Shown here: positions 1 to 8,190 of the stretch, in pieces
How the letters are laid out: the number at the start of each line of letters is the position of its first letter
How positions within the stretch are numbered: the first letter of the stretch is position 1
Source: a virus
Length of the DNA: 27,204 nt
IMG/VR virus record: IMGVR_UViG_3300010885_031956
Span: 1 to 27,204 of that record
Reading direction: 5' to 3' (one strand)
Program-made: the position numbers and the translations under genes
Notes under the pieces: generated by a model
Told to the model about the DNA's origin: nothing
Databases searched by the model: none
Seen by the model: the letters and a program-made list of their open reading frames with translations, nothing else

Positions 1-1415
1 ACAGGGAGAATCGCACCAGCAACGCCACCAACATTGACTTCCCAATTTGAAAAAGTACCACCTCCGGAGTGAGTGTTGGAATCGAAAGTTAAAACACCTG
101 TACCAGCATTATAAGCGGTCACCGTACCGTGCATGTGATTTGCGTTGTTGTAAAGTACAGTGATGTCCTGCTGTGCGGTATAGGACAGACCTGTTCCTAC
201 GGTCATCGTCTTGCCGTTTGCCGAGTCGCAGGTAAGCGCAGAAGTTGATGAGGTTAGATACCTATCTCCGACAGCCGGGAATGTTTCTAACGCACCCGTG
301 CCATCAATGTACTGAGCAGCTGTTCCGCCTGTTGGTGGAAAGGCTGTGGTCTGAACCGTGGCATCTTCAAAGGTTATAGATGAACCAACACCCGACATGG
401 TAATTCCTAAGTGTGAAACATCTGTGCCTGTGTTGGTTGGTTGTTCCCATGCCCTTAAAGATGTTCCGGCTAGGCTATCCAAATAAAGTGGGCGTGGCGT
501 GGTTGAATTCTGCTCAGTAGTAATCAGCCAACCTGCCTGCCAATTAAATTCATAACCAACAGAACAAACCAAAGATAGTCCATAACCACCACCCCGGCTT
601 GTGTCAAAAGTGCCTTTGCCTAAGTATTGTCCTGCATCACCAAAGACAATGTTTCCTGTCATTGTTCCACCTGCTAAGGGTAGGAAGTCACCACCACCAC
701 CACCTGTGTAGGCTGTGGTCTGAACGCTACTATCCGCAAAAGTTATGCCATCAGCTTTTAGGTGAGTTGAACCAACAGAGTCTGAAACAAAGATGTCACC
801 ATAAGTGACTTCAGCAAACTTAGTGTGGTCATCTGTTTTTTCTACACCTAAGCCCCATGCACCAACTTCAGAATCAGATGTTCCATCAGTAGAGAACACA
901 GCAATTCCTGACATTGTGCCACCCGCTAAAGGTAAGTAATCAGCTAAAGCTGCTGTGGTTGCATAATCGGTTAAATCAATGCTAACGGTTTGTGTTGGCG
1001 CATCATAAGCCAAAGGCGCAGTTGCGTTAACCACACCTGATTCACCGGGTTCACCTTGGATTCCCTGAATTCCCTGAATTCCCTGAATTCCTTGAATGCC
1101 TTGACCGCCTTGAATTCCTTGAATTCCTTGGATTCCTTGGATGCCCTGTGGAATAGTAAAATCAAAGATAGCAGCTGCTGATGTTCCCACATTTTCCACA
1201 ACCGCAGGCGTTCCTGCATCACCTGTTTCAACTGTGCCAACAGCAATGGTAGCCGCCTGACCATCTGCACCGGGTTCACCGGGATTTCCCTGTGGCCCAA
1301 TCTGTGAATCACCAACAGAAAAGTCACCCGCAACCTGTGGGCTTACATCAAAAACATGACCGTTAACTGTGGCTGTGAATGTGCCACCACTTTGAATGAA
1401 TACTTCAAAGCTCAT
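1..1415 (-). CDS. Collagen-like tail fibre protein, C-terminus beyond window
   Basis: The frame is open from the ATG at 1413-1415 to base 1 (471 codons), so the stop lies outside the window. Residues about 40-53 and 91-127 are collagen-like G-X-Y runs, mostly repeated GIQ, typical of phage fibre shafts. Beyond them are two LPLAGGTM motifs (about residues 161 and 246) and two copies of a segment with the core VQTTA, both common in phage tail fibres. The start overlaps the upstream stop by one base (TGATG), suggesting coupled translation. The likely role is host binding by a trimeric fibre at the tail tip. The part coded by bases 1 to about 330 has different codon use, with several GTAC sites, and may be an exchanged receptor-binding tip. 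The fibre assignment is fairly sure; the receptor is unknown. Confidence 0.85.
   Translation of the reverse strand, partial: MSFEVFIQSGGTFTATVNGHVFDVSPQVAGDFSVGDSQIGPQGNPGEPGADGQAATIAVGTVETGDAGTPAVVENVGTSAAAIFDFTIPQGIQGIQGIQGIQGGQGIQGIQGIQGIQGIQGEPGESGVVNATAPLAYDAPTQTVSIDLTDYATTAALADYLPLAGGTMSGIAVFSTDGTSDSEVGAWGLGVEKTDDHTKFAEVTYGDIFVSDSVGSTHLKADGITFADSSVQTTAYTGGGGGDFLPLAGGTMTGNIVFGDAGQYLGKGTFDTSRGGGYGLSLVCSVGYEFNWQAGWLITTEQNSTTPRPLYLDSLAGTSLRAWEQPTNTGTDVSHLGITMSGVGSSITFEDATVQTTAFPPTGGTAAQYIDGTGALETFPAVGDRYLTSSTSALTCDSANGKTMTVGTGLSYTAQQDITVLYNNANHMHGTVTAYNAGTGVLTFDSNTHSGGGTFSNWEVNVGGVAGAILP
1035..1145 (-). repeat. Nine-base tandem repeat coding GIQ collagen-like run
   Basis: About a dozen nearly identical 9-base units (GAATTCCCT and variants on the plus strand) encode consecutive Gly-Ile-Gln triplets of the fibre shaft. 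Variant third bases (CAA/CAG, ATT/ATC) show that the array is partly diverged. The array is in frame throughout, so gain or loss of units would change shaft length without breaking the gene. Confidence 0.85.
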
Positions 1416-1732
1416 CAGTCTAAAGTTATTTGTTCAACAACGGTAAATTCTAATGTTAGGGTGTGCTTGGTTAGGTCTGTTAATTGATAGCGCACATCCC
1501 ATCCGGCTACACCAATAGCCCAATCTTCAGTTTGTTCACCTGTGGCAGTCACAGTAATGATTAAACCTGTTCCGTCTAGGACAGCAGTTAATTCATGGCG
1601 GTCACCGTTTGAATCTTTGATTTCAGAAGAAACTGTGAAGCCTAACAGATTAGCCAACCCACCCACAGGGGGTGTATAGGTCACAGGCCAATAGACTGAA
1701 TCCCCACGCTTATGATTAAATTTAGAAGCCAT
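1415..1732 (-). CDS. Small beta-sandwich tail protein (BppU-N-like)
   Basis: This 105-residue protein begins [11 protein letters not shown], a beginning I associate with small tail proteins resembling the N-terminal domain of baseplate protein BppU. The alternating hydrophobic pattern suggests an all-beta fold, with no membrane segment or signal. An ATG ten codons further upstream would overlap the preceding gene; the start at 1732, five bases after that gene's TAA, is preferred. The stop overlaps the fibre start by one base. It lies between a large adhesin-like protein and the fibre, so it may attach the fibre or act as a tail-tip adaptor. The fold assignment is a resemblance only, and the function is inferred from position. 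Confidence 0.75.
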   Translation of the reverse strand: MASKFNHKRGDSVYWPVTYTPPVGGLANLLGFTVSSEIKDSNGDRHELTAVLDGTGLIITVTATGEQTEDWAIGVAGWDVRYQLTDLTKHTLTLEFTVVEQITLD

Positions 1733-1737
1733 AAAGA

Positions 1738-3855
1738 TTATGCAAGCCGGGCAGGAATCCAATAGGCTGTGCCTGTGTCATCAATCACCTTCACTTCAGA
1801 AGGGTATTCGGTTTGGTCAATGCCGGGTGCAGTTGTTGCCTGTGCTTCCCGAACAACTCTAGTTTCCATAATTGTGGAATCTATAAAGGTAATGCCTGTG
1901 TCAGCATCAGCTGTAAGGCTTCCAAATAGACCTGATAGGCTAAGTGTTGAAGGTGTCAGAACATTCACACTTTGCATTGAAACAAAGTCATGCCCGAATG
2001 CTGAATCAAACCCTGAACCCTGAACCCTGTATGTGTTTGCATTCAGAATAATTCCTGTGGTGTTAATCGTTAGCCCTTCAAACTGTGGGGTGTCAGTTGT
2101 GTTCAACGATTGGTCAAAACTTAAACCACCTATGTCCGATAAGGTGGCAAATGAATTTATAGATGTTGGGCTGTTGGCTGTGCTTAAAGCAGCTGCAATT
2201 AAATTGCCTGCACCTTCTGCGTTGTTAACCCCTAGGTTTTGCCAAATGAAATCCTGTTCACCTGTGGTTGGTGATTGGTTCAAGTCTCTGCGAACAAACC
2301 GGGCATTGGCAACTGTTTCATCTAGCGCATTGGCTAAGGTCTGTGGAGCAAATGCACCATCAGCAATAACCTGACCTTGGATTAAGCAGCTAGTTTGGCA
2401 GATGGTTTGGATTTCTTCCCCTGCTTCTAATTGAATTTCAATGGTAGCATTAGCAGCTGTGGCTGTTCCCAAATAAGCAATAGCTTCAGCTGTGCCTAAG
2501 CTAAGGGATGACTTCTGACCGGGAAGGGCAGGTAAGTCGCTAATGTCAATGCCCACGATTTCCGGGCCTGTGACTGTCGGATTACTGCGGAAAGTGTTTA
2601 ATGCAATTGTTGCAACTTCAGCCAATTCACCTGAACCGTTTTGTGTGACTGTGACTAATGGGTTGCAGGTTGGATAAAGGGATAAGCTGCGAACGGACAA
2701 AGCAGTTTTATTACCGGGAAGATTCCAAGTGATAATGAATTGCTGATTGAATGGAAGTGCTGGGGTTGCTGTGTAGCTTTGATAGGGTGAAAGCTTCAGT
2801 TTACCTTCATCCTTCCCAACCGTTAAACCGCCACCTGCGGTCACAGATGCTAAAAGATTTAATGCTGTTTGAACAGCTGTTGCAGTTGCGTTCCATGGAA
2901 GGTCAGTTGTTTCATCGCCATCATAAGAAATGCGGAAGTTTCCTTTATAGGAATTTTCAATGTCCCCGGCAGGGTCTGTGTAATCAGGCGCAACAAAGTC
3001 TGCCCGCCATTTGTAAGGGTTCGTATTGGTAATGGCTAAACCCCAATTATTAAGTGTGCGTTGGCCTAGGGCAGCTTGACCTTCAAAGATGTCCCTGCCC
3101 CAACCATTAAAGGTTAACGCATCAAAGATTTTTTGACTGATAACAGTTGGGCTATCAGAAACTGCAATAGGGTCTGTCCAAATTGTGTATGATTCTGTAT
3201 CACCCCAAGTTAACTGCAAACGGTATGTGCCTGCCTTAAAGTTTCCGGACAGCTCAAATGTGTTAGCTGTGTAAGCTCCGGCAGGTGCATCAATAGATGT
3301 GAAGGTGTCTGTGTAGGCAATGGGTCTGACAGCTAAGTTAACTAGGACAACTTCAGCTGCTGAACCTGAACCTTCCTGAAGAACCTGCTGTTGGATAACT
3401 GAAGCAGGAAACAGGGATTCATCCCGGCTGACAAATTCTAGGCGGTCACCAACAACATTGAATGTAATGTTAAACTGCGTTCCAACCTTGGAGACAGTCA
3501 CACCACCAATAGCTGTAATAGAAGCTAAAGCATTTAATTCTGTCTGAACCTGTGTTGCTGTGGCTTCAGCATCTAGGGCATCTGTTTCATCACCGTCATA
3601 GGATAAGAACCATGAACCATCACTAGGGTTTTTATTGATAGAACCAATTGCAGCTTTAACGGTTGAACCCGCAGGGAAAGGAATGGTGAAGTAGGGAACA
3701 GCACCGGATTGGCTAGGCTGAACAAGGTAAATTTCAATTGGCACATTATCACCCAACACAAACCTAGGATTGATTGCTCCGGCTACACCATCAGTTGATG
3801 GCAGTAGCTGCCCTGTTTCTAAATTTACTATTAGTCTTGTTGCCCTAGTTGCCAT
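1738..3855 (-). CDS. Large tail-tip/adhesin-like protein with duplicated beta domain
   Basis: This 705-residue protein has no recognised enzyme motif. Two segments, about residues 80-176 and 305-422, are clearly related: each begins with SYDGDET, continues with an ATAT.VQT.LN.LAS pattern and a GG.TV.K strand, and ends in a GSG..AEV stretch. I recall similar VQTALN-type repeats in large secreted proteins of Planctomycetes and Verrucomicrobia, from memory only. The N-terminal ~50 residues resemble a BppU-like start, and the C-terminal third is rich in Ser, Thr and Asn. The gene follows a glycosyltransferase and precedes the fibre genes, so it is probably a structural tail-tip or receptor-contact protein. 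Its start carries one copy of the five-copy start element, and TAGGGCAAC recurs just inside the gene. Confidence 0.8.
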   Translation of the reverse strand: MATRATRLIVNLETGQLLPSTDGVAGAINPRFVLGDNVPIEIYLVQPSQSGAVPYFTIPFPAGSTVKAAIGSINKNPSDGSWFLSYDGDETDALDAEATATQVQTELNALASITAIGGVTVSKVGTQFNITFNVVGDRLEFVSRDESLFPASVIQQQVLQEGSGSAAEVVLVNLAVRPIAYTDTFTSIDAPAGAYTANTFELSGNFKAGTYRLQLTWGDTESYTIWTDPIAVSDSPTVISQKIFDALTFNGWGRDIFEGQAALGQRTLNNWGLAITNTNPYKWRADFVAPDYTDPAGDIENSYKGNFRISYDGDETTDLPWNATATAVQTALNLLASVTAGGGLTVGKDEGKLKLSPYQSYTATPALPFNQQFIITWNLPGNKTALSVRSLSLYPTCNPLVTVTQNGSGELAEVATIALNTFRSNPTVTGPEIVGIDISDLPALPGQKSSLSLGTAEAIAYLGTATAANATIEIQLEAGEEIQTICQTSCLIQGQVIADGAFAPQTLANALDETVANARFVRRDLNQSPTTGEQDFIWQNLGVNNAEGAGNLIAAALSTANSPTSINSFATLSDIGGLSFDQSLNTTDTPQFEGLTINTTGIILNANTYRVQGSGFDSAFGHDFVSMQSVNVLTPSTLSLSGLFGSLTADADTGITFIDSTIMETRVVREAQATTAPGIDQTEYPSEVKVIDDTGTAYWIPARLA

Positions 3856-3875
3856 TTGGTTGCCCTAGGTTGTCA
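3853..3875 (-). promoter_or_regulatory. Start-associated element, copy A
   Basis: Read on the minus strand this is TGACA, three bases, then TAGGGCAACCAAATG, the ATG starting the 705-residue protein. The TGA is in frame with the upstream glycosyltransferase gene, 12 bases after its TAG stop, as a second stop. AGGG lies seven bases before the ATG and could act as a weak ribosome binding site. The block recurs at four other late-gene starts. Confidence 0.75.
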
Positions 3876-3884
3876 CCCATTTGC

Positions 3885-4535
3885 CTACCTGCGCCAAATG
3901 CCCAATTCATCCCCTAGTCTTTTCATTTCAAATTCAACCATTCTTCCTTCCCGGTCAGCAAACTTTACACACCCACAATGAATGGCAACTTTACCCAATG
4001 GGCATTCCAACCCATTATGTTGCGTTTCCCAAAAAGCCCCGGTGGGCAACCTGCCATCTTCAATGCCACCTTGGTTAGCTGCTGATGTAATAGATACATC
4101 TTCTGCCATGGGCTTACACCCCATCAGGACACCCCTTAAGAGGGTCTGCAATGCCCCACAAGCTGCTTTGAGTGATAAAGCATAAGCCAACCCATAGCTT
4201 GCACCAATAACAGTTTTATGGGTCATTCCTGCCAAGTCTCCTTTGGTTAGGAAATCAGGCATAACTAGCAGGCAGTCTGAATCAATCTTAGCTACCCTTC
4301 CAAATTCTTCAGCCTGTTCAACTAGGACATCAGCAATGCCTAGCACAGCATCTGTTCCAAATAGATTTCTGCCCCGGTTAAATGGTCTAACCAAAACATC
4401 TACATTAGCAGGCGCATCAATCTTGGCATCAGCTTCATCAACCACCCATGCCACAGGCCAATCTGCCGGGACAGTTAATGTTGCTAACTTGGCTTTCTCT
4501 TTATCCCGGTGACAAGTAAAGATAAGCACCCTCAT
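3885..4535 (-). CDS. Putative GT-A fold glycosyltransferase in tail module
   Basis: This 216-residue protein starts MRVLIFTCHRD and has the alternating strand-helix pattern of a nucleotide-sugar-binding half. An acidic DSD triad at residues 85-87 follows a hydrophobic strand (VAKIDSDCLLV), which matches the DxD metal and sugar-nucleotide motif of GT-A transferases. An ED pair near residue 145 and a C-terminal HCG stretch would fit acceptor and metal-binding parts. Length is near the minimum for a GT-A domain, and there is no membrane segment or signal. It lies between two tail-structure genes and is tightly spaced, starting next to the preceding stop. I infer that it may glycosylate a virion protein such as the adjacent adhesin or fibre. 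Donor, acceptor and exact family are unknown. Confidence 0.7.
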   Translation of the reverse strand: MRVLIFTCHRDKEKAKLATLTVPADWPVAWVVDEADAKIDAPANVDVLVRPFNRGRNLFGTDAVLGIADVLVEQAEEFGRVAKIDSDCLLVMPDFLTKGDLAGMTHKTVIGASYGLAYALSLKAACGALQTLLRGVLMGCKPMAEDVSITSAANQGGIEDGRLPTGAFWETQHNGLECPLGKVAIHCGCVKFADREGRMVEFEMKRLGDELGIWRR

Positions 4536-4537
4536 TG

Positions 4538-5173
4538 TTATTCAGGTGGCAAGCTTGTGTCAGCAAATGTGAAATCTTTAATTTTAAGGCTTTTACTCCA
4601 AATGGCGTGGCGTGGAACAGGCCAAAAGTCTATGTCCCCATGTTGCACTTGTGTAATCTTCAACTCACCACCATCAACTTTGTGATAAGCAATAGGGATA
4701 ATGTGTGTTCCTATTTCTTCAACAATGGTCATGTAAAGCCTAGGTTCTATTTCTAGTTTGATGTCTGCTGTCCCACCATCACCCATCATGACTGTTCCAA
4801 CGGTGAAACTTCTTAACTCTTGGCTTTCTTCATCCGGGTCAATCATGTGTTCAAAGAATGGCGCAACAACACCATCACCCACATCTTGTCTAACTGCTTC
4901 CTGCGTTGAATCAACAATGCGTGGCGGGTCATAATCTGCTGAACCGTATTTGTAAACGGTCAGCTGACTAAGCATGATTGATTCTAATGTGAACACCCAT
5001 GTTCCACCTGTCTTGTTTACTGCCCGGACAAACAACAGATGTGGAGCTGTGCCACTTGAAATAACATAGGTGGCTTCATTTGCATCTAACAGACTTTTCA
5101 AATCAGGTGCATTAGGGCCATGGTCATAGACACCAACCCCTGCACTTAAAGGAATTTTAGAGTAATCAGCCAT
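4538..5173 (-). CDS. Tail-tip protein, unknown
   Basis: This 211-residue acidic protein has no motif that I recognise. It is rich in short beta-strand-like segments and contains no signal peptide, membrane helix or coiled coil. It starts at an ATG that shares one base with the upstream stop (TAATG) and ends just before the glycosyltransferase gene. Its place after the tape measure and two further tail genes suggests a distal tail or baseplate component. The coding call is firm from overlap structure and length; the function is inferred from position only. Confidence 0.75.
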   Translation of the reverse strand: MADYSKIPLSAGVGVYDHGPNAPDLKSLLDANEATYVISSGTAPHLLFVRAVNKTGGTWVFTLESIMLSQLTVYKYGSADYDPPRIVDSTQEAVRQDVGDGVVAPFFEHMIDPDEESQELRSFTVGTVMMGDGGTADIKLEIEPRLYMTIVEEIGTHIIPIAYHKVDGGELKITQVQHGDIDFWPVPRHAIWSKSLKIKDFTFADTSLPPE

Positions 5174-6042
5174 TATAAATTAGGATTAGCATGAGGGTTT
5201 AAGTCACCTGCATTCCCTGAAGGGCTGTTTGTGTGGTAAGTTGAACCTGTGTTTCCTGTGATGCTTCCTGCGTTTCCTGAAACCCTATTTTGGAATGTGT
5301 AGCTATTTAAGTTTCCTGAATTGCCTGAATTTATTTGGGTGTGGTAAATGCCACTTGTGTTCCCGTTTATGTTTCCTGCATTTCCTGAAAGATGGTTTTG
5401 AAGATTATAACTGTTTAAGTTACCTGCATTTCCTGAAGGTCGGACTGTGTGATAAACACCACCACTATTAACACCTTTGTTGTTAGATGTAGATGTTCCC
5501 GGATTGCTAGGATTTCTAGGATTCCATGGGTTGTTGTAGTTGGTTGAACCGCCACCACTATTATTGTTGGAAGGGTCAGATGGATTTTCACCACCTGTGT
5601 TTTCATCAGGTCTTTCTTTTGGTGGTGGAAAGTCAGGGCTGTCAGAAGCAATGTTTTCAACTGAGTTAACACCTAAACTTGGCACTTCATAAGGCACTTC
5701 TGCCAATGGGTCTGCATAAGAAGCAATGGAGCTGTCAATCCTTCCATGAACCCTGCCTTCCTGAATGGTGACTAAAGCAGACAAACCACCTTCACCCAAT
5801 CCAACAAAGGTGACTTTGAATGGAAAGCTATAAAGTGTGTCTTTGTTTAATTCTTCAAACTGAACACCACCGGGTGTGACCGTTGTTCCAACTGTGTGTT
5901 GGCTGTTGATTCTTACGCTATCAATGTTGCGCCCAATGCTATTCAAATAGCTTTGTGGAATGTGGCTAGCACCGGCAGGGATTTGTTGAATGCCTGACCT
6001 ATTAGGATAAGTGCCAACCTGTGTCTTAAACTTGGTAGCCAT
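5173..6042 (-). CDS. Repeat-bearing tail protein with Asn/Gly-rich C-terminus
   Basis: This 289-residue protein has three parts. Residues 1 to about 130 look globular and beta-rich. Residues about 136-193 are a low-complexity linker of Pro, Asn, Ser and Gly. From residue 195 a 36-residue unit repeats: 195-230, 231-266, and a partial third copy 267-289. Each unit opens with YHT, contains SGNAGNLNSY or a close variant, and most end in NGNT or TGNT. Such Asn/Gly-rich repeats are often fibrous or beta-solenoid, but I do not recognise the family. Both its start and stop overlap neighbours as TAATG. A spike or short side fibre on the tail tip is a reasonable inference. Confidence 0.78.
   Translation of the reverse strand: MATKFKTQVGTYPNRSGIQQIPAGASHIPQSYLNSIGRNIDSVRINSQHTVGTTVTPGGVQFEELNKDTLYSFPFKVTFVGLGEGGLSALVTIQEGRVHGRIDSSIASYADPLAEVPYEVPSLGVNSVENIASDSPDFPPPKERPDENTGGENPSDPSNNNSGGGSTNYNNPWNPRNPSNPGTSTSNNKGVNSGGVYHTVRPSGNAGNLNSYNLQNHLSGNAGNINGNTSGIYHTQINSGNSGNLNSYTFQNRVSGNAGSITGNTGSTYHTNSPSGNAGDLNPHANPNL
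5176..5460 (-). repeat. 108-base in-frame tandem repeat (2.6 units)
   Basis: Units lie at 5353-5460, 5245-5352 and 5176-5244 (partial). On the plus strand each contains short sub-repeats such as TTTCCTGCATTTCCTGAA. They encode the 36-residue SGNAGN repeat at the C-terminus of the tail protein. Divergence between units is moderate at the DNA level. Confidence 0.8.
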
Positions 6043-6854
6043 TAGCCTGCGGTTGAATAGATTAGGTCATTCCATCCATAAGGCTTTGCACCCTGCATCA
6101 ACTCAAATGAAACCTTGGACATTTTTGGCTTACCCCATTGAACACAAATGTTTTCAATGTTTATTGCTGTGACTAAAAAACCATAACCGTTTGCAGCTTG
6201 TAGGTATTCACCCGGCAAAACATGGAAGTCACCTAACATTGCATTAGTTGTTTTCTGTCCAACATACTTATAAAGGCTTCCAACATCTTGAAGATTAGCT
6301 GCATGGAAATAACCACGCACAATGTTGCGTGGGCTTAAATAGGTTCTGACACCCGCTAACGGTGCTTTAGATGTGACCGTGGAAGAATCACCAATAGAAA
6401 ATCCGGTAAACTTTTTCTTCTCATCAAAGGTTGCGCCATTCTTAGGGGCAGCTTTTGTTCCACCAATCTTAGATTCAAAGTCAGGGTGGGTTTCAATAGG
6501 TTCACCACTAGTTGTGCCTGCACCTTCACAACATGGGTAGGACTGATAACGACATTCAGGTTCTAGCCCAACAGCTTCATAATCAGCTGTTATAGTTAAA
6601 TCACGGTTATAGCGTTTAGTTATTTTTGAAACATAAAGCCCTGACCCTGCAATGATTTCATCACCAATGCTTTTTAAGCCATTTGAAACAAAGTTTGGTG
6701 CAGACTCAGCATCAACAATCTTGAATGAACAATTTAAGATGCGGAAGCCATAGCCATCAGATGACATTGTTGCACCATCCAACAACATTGCTTCTGTTAG
6801 CGCATCCCCATGCTTTTTAATAGGGTCTTTAGTTTTAGAAGGGAAAATTGGCAT
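6042..6854 (-). CDS. Tail protein downstream of tape measure, unknown
   Basis: This 270-residue protein follows the tape measure gene directly, the position held in lambda-like phages by distal tail and tail-tip assembly proteins. No family motif is recognised. It contains a small Cys cluster near residues 101-109 (ECR...CCEG) that might bind metal or form disulfides, followed by a flexible stretch to about residue 150. No lambda J-type receptor protein of about 1000 residues is present in the module, so this gene and its neighbours must form a simpler or divergent tip. The ATG at 6854 has no Shine-Dalgarno sequence in front of it. Confidence 0.75.
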   Translation of the reverse strand: MPIFPSKTKDPIKKHGDALTEAMLLDGATMSSDGYGFRILNCSFKIVDAESAPNFVSNGLKSIGDEIIAGSGLYVSKITKRYNRDLTITADYEAVGLEPECRYQSYPCCEGAGTTSGEPIETHPDFESKIGGTKAAPKNGATFDEKKKFTGFSIGDSSTVTSKAPLAGVRTYLSPRNIVRGYFHAANLQDVGSLYKYVGQKTTNAMLGDFHVLPGEYLQAANGYGFLVTAINIENICVQWGKPKMSKVSFELMQGAKPYGWNDLIYSTAG

Positions 6855-6863
6855 GAATGAAAA

Positions 6864-8165
6864 TTAGTTAGATGAGACAATCCCGGATGCAGGTGGTGAA
6901 CCGCCACCATTTGCAATGCGTTCAACAGCAGCTGCGGTTCTTTCAGCTGCGCTTAGTTGCTGTTCCGCAAGCCCAACCATTGAATCTGAACCTGTATAGA
7001 ACCCACCACCACCACCCATAGCCTGCATAGATGAAACAGCTGCCGGAAGATTAGAAAGGGCTTCTGTGTTTTTAACAGCATCCAATGCAGGCATGTCAGG
7101 AAATAACTTTTCAAATTTTCGTTTTAATTCTGCATCAACCATTTCAGATGTTTGTGTGACACCGTTAACTTCTCTGCCTGTGTAAGCTGCCCTGAATTCA
7201 ACTGCCATTTCAGAAAATGCCTTTAGCCTATCTTCTTTTTTAGTTAAAGATGTGTCCATTCCTCCTGTTGTTGTAAAACCTCTAGCAACATCTTCATTAA
7301 ATCTTGTTGCTTCACTTTTTCCAATCCTAGCAGCTTTTTCTGAAAGTGTTAATGGGGTAGCTGCATCAGCAAACTTAGAAGCTGCTTCCTGTGCATTGGC
7401 TTTTGACCGGGTAATTATTTCTGAAAGGTTATTAAAAAAACCACCTTTAGAATCTAGTTGTTTATCTAGTGCTTGTCTTGCATTTTGTGCATCAGCATCA
7501 ACTGCTGATGTTGAAACTGTATTTAATGCCATTTGTTGTTCAACTGTTCCCATTCCTAGAATACCTTTAAGTTTTGAACCTTTGTCACCTAATAAATCAG
7601 TAGCTACTGCTAATCTTTGTGCATCAGTTGTAGCTTGTTTATACCGTTGGCTAATTCTAAATAAAACTTCTGTTGAAGAAATCTGACCATTTTTTACTTC
7701 ATCTTGTGTGAATCCTAGTTTTTTCAAACTTTCAATGGCTTCTAAATTTCCATTTTTAGCAGCTGAAACTGATTCTGTTATTGAATCAAATGCTTTAGCC
7801 AATTCATCAACAGATGTTCCTGTTGCTTCAGAAACATTTTTTAACCTTTGGTAATCTTCAACCCCTAAACCTGCTTTTTTAGCTTCTGATGAAAGCTTTG
7901 CCATTTCATCTAATTTTTGAATAGCCTCATTTATACCTGATGTGAAATAGCCAATAATAATGCCAATACCTAAAAACCGTTTTATTAAACCTGCACCCCA
8001 TTTTTCTGCTTTGTCTTTCATTTGGTCTAATCCTGTGGCAACAGGTTTTGTTAAACCTTGAGCGGCTGTTTGGCCTGCCTGCTGTGCTGATTTACCTAAT
8101 CCAGCTAAACCCGCTTGCGCAGCTTTGCCATCAAACCCAACTTTAATTGTAATGTCATCAGCCAT
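6864..8165 (-). CDS. Tail tape measure protein (short)
   Basis: This 433-residue protein is mostly helical and rich in Ala, Lys and Gln, with a hydrophobic stretch at about residues 62-76 (RFLGIGIIIGYFTSG) like the membrane-active segment of tape measures. The N-terminus (KVGFDGKAAQAGLAGLGKSA) is a typical tape measure beginning. The C-terminal tail is Gly- and Ser-rich. It lies between the chaperone-like gene and the distal tail genes, as expected. With about 0.15 nm of tail per residue, known for this family, the tail would be near 65 nm. Its start has a variant of the five-copy start element with a short insertion before the ATG. The call is confident from composition and order. Confidence 0.88.
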   Translation of the reverse strand: MADDITIKVGFDGKAAQAGLAGLGKSAQQAGQTAAQGLTKPVATGLDQMKDKAEKWGAGLIKRFLGIGIIIGYFTSGINEAIQKLDEMAKLSSEAKKAGLGVEDYQRLKNVSEATGTSVDELAKAFDSITESVSAAKNGNLEAIESLKKLGFTQDEVKNGQISSTEVLFRISQRYKQATTDAQRLAVATDLLGDKGSKLKGILGMGTVEQQMALNTVSTSAVDADAQNARQALDKQLDSKGGFFNNLSEIITRSKANAQEAASKFADAATPLTLSEKAARIGKSEATRFNEDVARGFTTTGGMDTSLTKKEDRLKAFSEMAVEFRAAYTGREVNGVTQTSEMVDAELKRKFEKLFPDMPALDAVKNTEALSNLPAAVSSMQAMGGGGGFYTGSDSMVGLAEQQLSAAERTAAAVERIANGGGSPPASGIVSSN

Positions 8166-8190
8166 TGCCTTTGGTTGCCCTAGACAGTCA
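8163..8190 (-). promoter_or_regulatory. Start-associated element, copy B (variant)
   Basis: On the minus strand: TGACT, GTC, TAGGGCAACCAAAGGCA, then ATGG. It differs from the other copies by a short insertion that moves the ATG downstream and creates AAAGG closer to it. The TGA at 8188-8190 is the actual stop codon of the upstream gene. Confidence 0.7.

Noticed and set aside
1035-1145. Possible CRISPR or satellite array
   Set aside because: Units are 9 bases, without spacers, in frame and encode Gly-Ile-Gln; it is a protein repeat.
3844-3880. An 11-codon frame overlapping element A (MGDNLGQPNGN)
   Set aside because: Too short and without support at the other copies; likely a by-product of the element.
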